Below the pieces are notes generated by a model that saw only the letters and a list, made by a program, of their open reading frames with translations, had not been told where the DNA came from and did no database searches. A stretch of 64,000 nucleotides of DNA from Pseudomonas sp. UBA6562. Its GTDB lineage: Bacteria > Pseudomonadota > Gammaproteobacteria > Pseudomonadales > Pseudomonadaceae. Below, in pieces: positions 58,930 to 64,000 of the stretch. How positions within the stretch are numbered: position 1 is the first letter of the stretch; each line of letters starts with the position of its first letter. The stretch lies in assembly GCF_002434265.1 (NCBI RefSeq), contig NZ_DJJS01000006.1, positions 372,001 through 436,000 on the forward strand, written 5' to 3'. The position numbers were made by a program, and so were the translations under genes.

Positions 58930-59315
58930 GTTCATTGTGAGATCCTGCGAGGGCGGAACTTCAGATCGAAACTGCCAGGGCATAGTGCAGCGGGCACTCC
59001 GCGCAGGCGATTTGGATGACCTGTACGCTCAAACATATTTTTACACCTAGCAGTTTTACCAGTATCCACCGAGACAAACCATGCATTATCTTCTGCACGG
59101 CCATAGCAGACACCTTGAGTCACGCCACAGCTGAAGCCTCATAGGCCTGCTACCTGAAATTCCATTTCAAGGAGCAGCCTAGCCAATACAAGCCGGATGG
59201 GCGGAGCACGCGCCGGTGCAGGTAGACGACATCATGAAAATACAACGGCAAATCACCACTCTTGATATCGGCACGCTTGAACATGGATTTCCGCCCATCC
59301 CTTCTTGAGGCTCAC
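58930..59315. other. Lower-GC gap with possible gene remnants
   Basis: 386 bases. On the minus strand a 69-codon open stretch ending at 58932 reads with protein-like composition (GVCYGRAEDNAWFVSVDTGK, then PAALCPGSFDLKF). It has no ATG and an upstream stop, so it looks like a C-terminal remnant. On the plus strand a 24-codon frame (59234-59308, beginning MKIQRQITT) ends 8 bases before the Rhs start and might be a leader. Neither is recognised. Confidence 0.4.
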
Positions 59316-60086
59316 ATGCCACATCTCAATCGCTTTAAAGTCTATAACCCCTATGGCTACTGTCCATTTGAGCGACCTGCATTTACTAGCGAACGCTTTG
59401 ATTCGCTGTCAGCGCTTTATCATTTGGGAGCAGGCCACCGAGGCTTCTCCCCTATTTTGATGCGTTTTGTATCACCGGACAGCTTAAGCCCGTTTGCGGA
59501 TGGCGGTCTCAACCCGTATAGCTACTGTAATAATGATCCGATCAACAGCGTGGATCCCTCTGGTAGGGCTGGGGTGCGGATCAACCTACAAAACAGGCAG
59601 TCGCACCCACCGCTCACGACGCGCTCTAAAATATTGATCCGTCTGGACGCCCCAGCCTATGTCAAAGCGCCAAACAGACGCGATGCGCCGCCCCCCTACC
59701 AATCTCACCCCCAAGCTTTTTCTGGCGCAGGATCACCCCCAAGCTATAATCGCGGAAAACTTCCGAGCTATTCAAAAACCCTACCACCTGGTCATACCAA
59801 GTCTATATCGTTTACTGTCGACTCTCGCCTCGATCTCGTACAACCTGATGCCCCTCCTAAATACGAAGCCTTCAAAGGTCGAATCGAACAACAGCATTCG
59901 TTACCACCCACTCAGCAAGCGGCTTATGAAGGCAAGCTGAAGAAACTGACGGAAGATTACGAAAAACTTGACCGTGTCATCAATAGTTTGGAGACCAAAA
60001 ACATGTATGTCCCGCCCAAGTACCTGCAACAACGCAGTGACATGGCATTCAGACGAGACCAGATACGTGACCTGCTCGGACGATGA
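59316..60086 (+). CDS. Orphan Rhs-core protein with variable PPxY-rich C-terminus
   Basis: 256 aa. Residues 10-84 are the end of an Rhs repeat-associated core: YNPYGYCPFERP, YHLGAGHRGFSPILMRF, then SPDSLSPFADGGLNPYSY and NDPINSVDPSG. After the core, where Rhs proteins switch to a variable tip, comes a Pro-rich part with four PPxY motifs (125-128, 141-144, 180-183, 233-236). Between the third and fourth motifs is a predicted helix (205-225, KLKKLTEDYEKLDRVINSL). The start at 59316 has TTGAGG upstream; an ATG at 59283 is possible. GC and codon use are clearly lower than in neighbours, which suggests transfer. It could be a free-standing effector or a displaced Rhs tip. Confidence 0.75.
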   Translation: MPHLNRFKVYNPYGYCPFERPAFTSERFDSLSALYHLGAGHRGFSPILMRFVSPDSLSPFADGGLNPYSYCNNDPINSVDPSGRAGVRINLQNRQSHPPLTTRSKILIRLDAPAYVKAPNRRDAPPPYQSHPQAFSGAGSPPSYNRGKLPSYSKTLPPGHTKSISFTVDSRLDLVQPDAPPKYEAFKGRIEQQHSLPPTQQAAYEGKLKKLTEDYEKLDRVINSLETKNMYVPPKYLQQRSDMAFRRDQIRDLLGR

Positions 60087-60471
60087 GATTCAGGGTGAAG
60101 ACCTCTTACTATCATCAGCGTCTATGCTTGACTCGATAGCTGAGTGTTGCACTCAGCCTGGAGGCCCGGAATACAAAAAACTGAATAACGAAACCTATTG
60201 GTCCTGCAAGGCACTGGAAAACCTCACGGCGTGGCAAATGGATTCCGTCGAAACAGGGTACTCGACACACAAACCTATTTAGCGAGATTGGAAGCGTTCG
60301 CCAATAACCGACCCTAGGCTTCCTTGTCACTTCAGGGCCAAGGCGTGTCGCCGTCAAAACTTGCTCCAACACCCCAAAGCTCGTCACCGCCTGCTGCTAA
60401 CCTGAACTCCAAGCTGTCGCAATGGGACGCCCTGTTGCACCTACCCTGTTTACGACTTTCCTGGCGTTCAT
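60087..60471. other. Lower-GC gap after the Rhs gene
   Basis: 385 bases in the spot where an immunity gene might be expected. A 52-codon frame (60124-60282, MLDSIAECCTQPGGPEY...) and an opposing minus-strand frame (60115-60387) exist. Both lack a good SD and resemble nothing I know. I do not call a gene. Confidence 0.4.
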
Positions 60472-60503
60472 GGAAAAAGAAGCCCCTTACACTAGGGGCT
60501 TCG
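60472..60503 (-). terminator. Terminator of fdhA
   Basis: The stem GAAGCCCCT/AGGGGCTTC with a 6-base loop is followed on the minus strand by TTTTTCC. It begins 15 bases after the fdhA stop. Confidence 0.92.
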
Positions 60504-60517
60504 TTCAATGGCTCACA

Positions 60518-61717
60518 TCACGCCGCACTGAACGTCTTATGCGGATCGATCACAAACTTCTTCGGCACACCCTTATCGAACTCGCCATACCCCTCCGGCG
60601 CTTTGTCCAGGCTGATCACCTCCACCCCCACCACTTCAGCGATGTTGATGCGGTCCCACATGATCGCCTGCATCAGCTGGCGGTTGTACTTCATGGTCGG
60701 GGTCTGGCCGGTGTGGAAGCTGTGCGACTTCGCCCAGCCCAGACCGAAGCGTACGCTCAAGGAACCTTGCTTGGCCGCAGCATCCACTGCACCTGGGTCT
60801 TCGGTCACGTAAAGGCCTGGGATACCGATCTGGCCGGCCACGCGAGTCACCTGCATCAGCGAGTTGAGCACCGTGGCCGGCGCTTCGTGCTTGGCGCCTT
60901 CATGGCCGTGGCCACGGGCTTCGAAGCCGACGGCATCGACCGCGCAGTCCACTTCCGGCTCGCCGAGGATGTCGACGATCTGCTCGTGCAGTGGGGTGTC
61001 CTTGGACAGGTCGACCACTTCGAAGCCTTGCGACTTGGCGTGGGCCAGGCGCAATGGGTTGAGGTCGCCGACGATCACGCAGGCGGCACCCAACAGGCGG
61101 GCCGAGGCGGCAGCAGCCAAGCCGACCGGGCCGGCACCTGCGACATAAACGGTGCTGCCTGGGCCGACACCTGCAGTGACCGCGCCGTGGTAGCCGGTCG
61201 GCAGAATGTCGGACAGGCAGGTCAGGTCACGGATCTTCTCCATGGCCTTGTCGCGGTTCGGCAGCTTCAGCAGGTTGAAGTCGGCATAGGGCACCAGCAC
61301 GTACTCGGCCTGGCCACCGGTCCAGTCGCCCATGTCGACGTAACCGTAGGCACCACCCGGACGGGCCGGGTTGACGGTCAGGCAGACGCCGGTGTGCTGT
61401 TCCTTGCACGAGCGGCAGCGGCCGCAGGCGACGTTGAACGGCACCGACACCAGGTCGCCGATCTGCAGGCGCTCGACATCGCTGCCCTTCTCGATCACCT
61501 CACCGGTGATTTCGTGGCCCAGCACCAGGCCGAGCTGCGCGGTCGTACGGCCGCGCACCATGTGCTGGTCGGAACCGCAGATGTTGGTGGAGACCACCTT
61601 GAGGATTACGCCGTGGTTGATCTTCCTGCCACGGGGATCTTGCATCTTGGGGTACTCGATCGTCCGTACTTCGACCTTGCCAGGCTCGATGTACACCACT
61701 CCGCGGTTACCAGACAT
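60518..61717 (-). CDS. fdhA: Glutathione-independent formaldehyde dehydrogenase FdhA
   Basis: 399 aa. NAD-dependent, zinc-containing medium-chain dehydrogenase that oxidises formaldehyde to formate and is near-identical by eye to the well-known P. putida enzyme. The catalytic zinc ligand is in NICGSDQHM, the structural zinc cluster is CGRCRSCKEQHTGVC, and the nucleotide site is VAGAGPVGLAAAASARLLGA. Of two ATGs, the second (61717) has GAGGT at proper spacing and gives the mature P. putida start MSGNRGVVY. It follows sox and purU on the same strand, so it removes formaldehyde from sarcosine demethylation. Confidence 0.96.
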   Translation of the reverse strand: MSGNRGVVYIEPGKVEVRTIEYPKMQDPRGRKINHGVILKVVSTNICGSDQHMVRGRTTAQLGLVLGHEITGEVIEKGSDVERLQIGDLVSVPFNVACGRCRSCKEQHTGVCLTVNPARPGGAYGYVDMGDWTGGQAEYVLVPYADFNLLKLPNRDKAMEKIRDLTCLSDILPTGYHGAVTAGVGPGSTVYVAGAGPVGLAAAASARLLGAACVIVGDLNPLRLAHAKSQGFEVVDLSKDTPLHEQIVDILGEPEVDCAVDAVGFEARGHGHEGAKHEAPATVLNSLMQVTRVAGQIGIPGLYVTEDPGAVDAAAKQGSLSVRFGLGWAKSHSFHTGQTPTMKYNRQLMQAIMWDRINIAEVVGVEVISLDKAPEGYGEFDKGVPKKFVIDPHKTFSAA

Positions 61718-62024
61718 GCTCATACCTCGCTTGATTTGTACTTATGTCGCGTTGGGTAGCGCCGGCCATCGTGGACGGCATGTGTTGCGGGAACGACAGG
61801 GCCAGGCAGCCCTTTGAACTGTGATTGATTGTGGTCTTGTCGGAGGGGGTGGCCCTGACTGGAAACGACAGAGGGATGTCTTTTCACGTCAGTGGGGGGA
61901 GGCCGATGGTGCAAGTACAGCCAGCCCGGCGACGTGATCAGCCCTGAGGCGTTGAACCGCGAGCGCAAGGGCTTCGCTTGGTTGGAAACGGGTCGACAAC
62001 GGTTGCCTGGATTGGGCCGGCTGC

Positions 62025-62071
62025 GCCGTCCATCGCGGCTGAACCGAGTGCCGGACCGGCCGCTGCCACAG
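62025..62071 (-). repeat. REP-like element, copy B
   Basis: On the minus strand it reads CTGTGGCAGCGGCCGG and ends GCCGCGATGGACGGC, colinear with copy A. It lies in the 409-base purU/fdhA gap, which otherwise holds only the fdhA promoter region and no gene. Confidence 0.72.
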
Positions 62072-62094
62072 GGGTGATATGGCTGCCTGGTGAA

Positions 62095-62132
62095 GCCGTC
62101 CATCGCGGCTGAACGGTGCGTGGCTGCTACAG
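62095..62132 (-). repeat. REP-like element, copy D (shortened), overlapping the purU stop
   Basis: It shares a 20-base identical block with copy B (62025-62044 and 62095-62114). Its leading CTGTAG contains the purU TAG at 62127-62129. The middle of the element is deleted. Confidence 0.68.
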
Positions 62133-62984
62133 CACCACCGTCCGATTGGCATTCAAGAACACCCGCCGCTCGATGTGATACCCCACCGCCCGAGCCAGAG
62201 TCTGGCATTCGATGTCGCGGCCTTTGGCGATCAGGTCTTCGGGGTAGTGCGTGTGGTCCACCACCTCCACGCCCTGGGTGATGATCGGCCCTTCATCCAG
62301 GTCGTTGTTGATGTAGTGCGCCGTGGCGCCGACCATCTTCACCCCTTTGTTGTAGGCCTGGTGGTACGGCTTGGCGCCCTTGAAACCGGGCAGCAACGAG
62401 TGGTGGATGTTGATCGCCCAACCGTCCAGCCGCCGGCACAGCTCGGGCGACAGCACCTGCATGTAGCGCGCAAGCACCACCAACTCGGCACCGGTGTCCT
62501 CGATCACCTGCAGCACCTTGCGCTCTTGCCCGGGTTTGTCCTTGGGGTCGAGGGCGAAGTGGTGGTAGGGAATCTTGTGCCACTGCGCCAGATGCTCGAG
62601 GTCGGGGTGGTTGGACACCACCGCGACGATGTCCATGCCCAGTTGACCGATGCGCTGGCGATAGAGCAGGTCGTTCAGGCAGTGATCGGCCTTGGACACC
62701 ATGATCACCACCTTGGGGCGGTGGTCGGGCGCCGTCAGCTCGAAGGCCATGCCAAAACCTTCGCTGCGCTCGGCCAGGCCTGCGCGGAACGCCGCTTCGT
62801 CGAAGTCGTCCGGCTGGCGGAATTCGACACGGATGAAGAAGCGCCCCGACAGCCGATCGTCGAAGGAATGGTGCTCGGTCACGTAGCAACGCTGCTCGAA
62901 CAGGTGACGCGTAACCACATCGACGGTGCCGAGCATGCTCGGGCAATCGGCGGTGAGGATCCAGGTGTCCGGTGCCCGACTCAT
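62127..62984 (-). CDS. purU: Formyltetrahydrofolate deformylase PurU
   Basis: 285 aa. Hydrolyses 10-formyl-THF to THF and formate, resetting the one-carbon pool during sarcosine breakdown. An N-terminal ACT domain (about 5-85, ILTADCPSMLGTVDVVTRHLF) precedes the formyltransferase fold with VVIMVSKADHCLNDLL, catalytic INIHHSLLPGFKGAKPYHQAY, and HYINNDLDEGPII. The start at 62984 has GGGGGAA upstream; the frame extending to 63365 is soxG in another phase. The stop codon lies in a REP element. Confidence 0.95.
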   Translation of the reverse strand: MSRAPDTWILTADCPSMLGTVDVVTRHLFEQRCYVTEHHSFDDRLSGRFFIRVEFRQPDDFDEAAFRAGLAERSEGFGMAFELTAPDHRPKVVIMVSKADHCLNDLLYRQRIGQLGMDIVAVVSNHPDLEHLAQWHKIPYHHFALDPKDKPGQERKVLQVIEDTGAELVVLARYMQVLSPELCRRLDGWAINIHHSLLPGFKGAKPYHQAYNKGVKMVGATAHYINNDLDEGPIITQGVEVVDHTHYPEDLIAKGRDIECQTLARAVGYHIERRVFLNANRTVVL

Positions 62985-62995
62985 GCGCGTTCCCC

Positions 62996-63628
62996 CTAGG
63001 CTTCGATGGCCAGACCGTACTCGGACGAGGCGTCTTGCAGCCACATCCACCAGTAGTCGGCGAAGCTGCGGCGGATCACCAGTTCCCAGCTTTCCTCGCC
63101 GGTGCGGCGGATCACCAGCTGCGACTTGGCGAACACGGTGCCTACGCCCTTGCCGACCGGGAAGTTGCTCGGGTGCACGTCGTAGCTGGTCGATTTCTTC
63201 AACACGTCGCGCACGTTCGGGCCGTGCAGTTCCAGCAGGCTCTGCCCGCCGCTGACGTTGACCACCTGGATGTGCAGGCCGGCGGCGGCGTCGCGCAGTT
63301 TCTGCTCGAAGGCCACTTCCTCGCCTTGCGGCACGATCAGCAGCCACTCGTCCGGGCCCATCCATTGCAGCGACGTGTCGCCGCTGGAGACCACTTTCAA
63401 GGGGCCGGGCAGCTCGAGGCCGACGGCCGTCTGTACGGCGCTGGCGAAGGCGGCGTCATGGCCGTCGCCGCGAAGGGTCAGGTGACCGAGGAACTTGCGT
63501 TCACGCAGGGTCACGCCGGCGTTCTGCCGGCCCTTGCCGACCAGGCTGCGCAGGTCGGCGTGGTGCAGCGGCGACTCGGCCTTGGCGGAGCCGCTGGGGT
63601 TTTGCTCGAAAACGTTGATGGCGCTCAT
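62996..63628 (-). CDS. soxG: Sarcosine oxidase gamma subunit SoxG
   Basis: 210 aa. Smallest structural subunit of heterotetrameric sarcosine oxidase; it binds the folate-side face of the complex. It shows the GcvT-like fold: TSLQWMGPDEWLLIV, VNVSGGQSLLELHGPNVRDVLKKSTSYDVHP, and the C-terminal RRSFADYWWMWLQDAS. It is 11 bases upstream of purU. A REP stem-loop separates it from soxA. Confidence 0.95.
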   Translation of the reverse strand: MSAINVFEQNPSGSAKAESPLHHADLRSLVGKGRQNAGVTLRERKFLGHLTLRGDGHDAAFASAVQTAVGLELPGPLKVVSSGDTSLQWMGPDEWLLIVPQGEEVAFEQKLRDAAAGLHIQVVNVSGGQSLLELHGPNVRDVLKKSTSYDVHPSNFPVGKGVGTVFAKSQLVIRRTGEESWELVIRRSFADYWWMWLQDASSEYGLAIEA

Positions 63629-63688
63629 GGGTTACCTGCCTTGAATTCTGGGGTGCGCTTGCGATGCGGGCGTCGGGACATACCTGTT

Positions 63689-63724
63689 CCCTGTAGGAGC
63701 GGCCGGCCGGCTGCTCCTACAGGG
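63689..63724. repeat. REP-like stem-loop between soxA and soxG, copy C
   Basis: A 12-bp perfect stem (CCCTGTAGGAGC/GCTCCTACAGGG) with a GC-rich 12-base loop. It uses the same CTGTAGGAGCGGCCGG head as copy A. It may stabilise mRNA or reduce read-through within the sox operon. Confidence 0.75.
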
Positions 63725-63757
63725 GGTGTCAGGTCCGCACAACCTGCGGTCCGGGGC

Positions 63758-64000
63758 TTAGACGTTCTGCTGTTCACCCTTCGGATCGAAGAACACCGAA
63801 GACACGATTTCCGCCTCGATCACACTGCCATCGGCCTGCGGGGAGTAGACCCGCTCGCCCATGCGCTTGAGACCGCCCTTGACCACACCCATGGCGAACG
63901 AATAGCCCAGGGAGTTGAACGCATAGCTGGAGGTCACGTGGCCGACCATGTCCATCGGAATCGGCTGGTTCGGGTCGTTGACCAGCTGGGCGCCTTCGGG
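63758..64000 (-). CDS. soxA: Sarcosine oxidase alpha subunit SoxA, C-terminal end (partial)
   Basis: About 80 codons up to the window edge. They read ...LVNDPNQPIPMDMVGHVTSSYAFNSLG..., then SFAMGVVKGGLKRMGERVYSP and a terminal VSSVFFDPKGEQQNV, the T-protein-like end of SoxA. The complete gene extends beyond base 64000. Together with soxG downstream, it demethylates sarcosine to glycine, releasing formaldehyde or methylene-THF. Confidence 0.93.
   Translation of the reverse strand, partial: PEGAQLVNDPNQPIPMDMVGHVTSSYAFNSLGYSFAMGVVKGGLKRMGERVYSPQADGSVIEAEIVSSVFFDPKGEQQNV

Noticed and set aside
60124..60387. Opposed short frames after the Rhs gene as an immunity gene
   Set aside because: No SD, no similarity that I recognise, and the two strands compete for the same bases. 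It is kept only as an unexplained gap.
62025..62132. 20-base direct repeats 70 bases apart that could suggest a CRISPR-like array
   Set aside because: There are only two copies, both inside longer REP-type elements, with no regular third unit and no cas genes.

Overview
The window is chromosomal DNA from a fluorescent pseudomonad, most probably of the Pseudomonas putida group. I infer this from GC-rich codon use, from gene order remembered from P. putida (pqqFABCDE, bioBFHCD, waaFCGP, glnE, aceEF, sox-purU-fdhA), from an RsmY-type RNA with a GacA box, and from REP elements that start CTGTAGGAGCGGCC. Almost all genes are housekeeping genes. The accessory parts are a large toxin-like gene (31.6-34.4 kb) and a lower-GC islet with an orphan Rhs-core protein (58.9-60.5 kb).

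Layout. 0-3.6 kb: the end of glnA, a predicted lipoprotein chorismate mutase, and ntrBC behind a sigma54 promoter. 3.6-11.4 kb: PQQ cofactor synthesis (pqqF, then pqqABCDE translationally coupled to an S9 peptidase). 11.4-16.2 kb, minus strand: a Pmp3-type membrane peptide, the rsmY small RNA, two paralogous acyl-CoA dehydrogenases (one with PsrA-like operators) and a small flagellar-rod-like protein. 16.3-20.8 kb, minus strand: the biotin operon bioBFHCD, divergent from comF. 20.9-31.4 kb: comF, a ModE/TOBE regulator, srkA, rarD, gcvR, glcB, a response regulator, a cNMP/CBS/DUF294 protein and a DnaQ-like exonuclease.

31.6-34.4 kb holds the toxin-like gene, whose 3' end overlaps the last gene of the convergent LPS core operon (34.4-41.3 kb: waaF, waaC, waaG, waaP, wapP, wapQ and a tandem-kinase gene, mostly overlapping by 4 bases). 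Then come glnE and the divergent aceEF operon, a DipA-type GGDEF/EAL protein, msrA and a GST (to 53.5 kb). 53.7-57.3 kb is creBCD with a candidate CreB tag, followed by a periplasmic retropepsin-like protein and a PlsC-type acyltransferase. The right end (60.5-64.0 kb) is a one-carbon detoxification module read leftwards: soxA (partial), soxG, purU and fdhA. SoxBDAG releases C1 units from sarcosine, PurU recycles formyl-tetrahydrofolate and FdhA oxidises formaldehyde.

Regulatory signals I could read include a GacA upstream activating sequence, tandem PsrA-like sites, a -24/-12 promoter with an upstream NtrC-like dyad, a CreB-like tag, GntR-type dyads at aceE, a weak BirA-like box at comF/bioB, an attenuator between pqqA and pqqB, and several Rho-independent terminators. 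No tRNA, rRNA, CRISPR array, insertion sequence or prophage was recognised.
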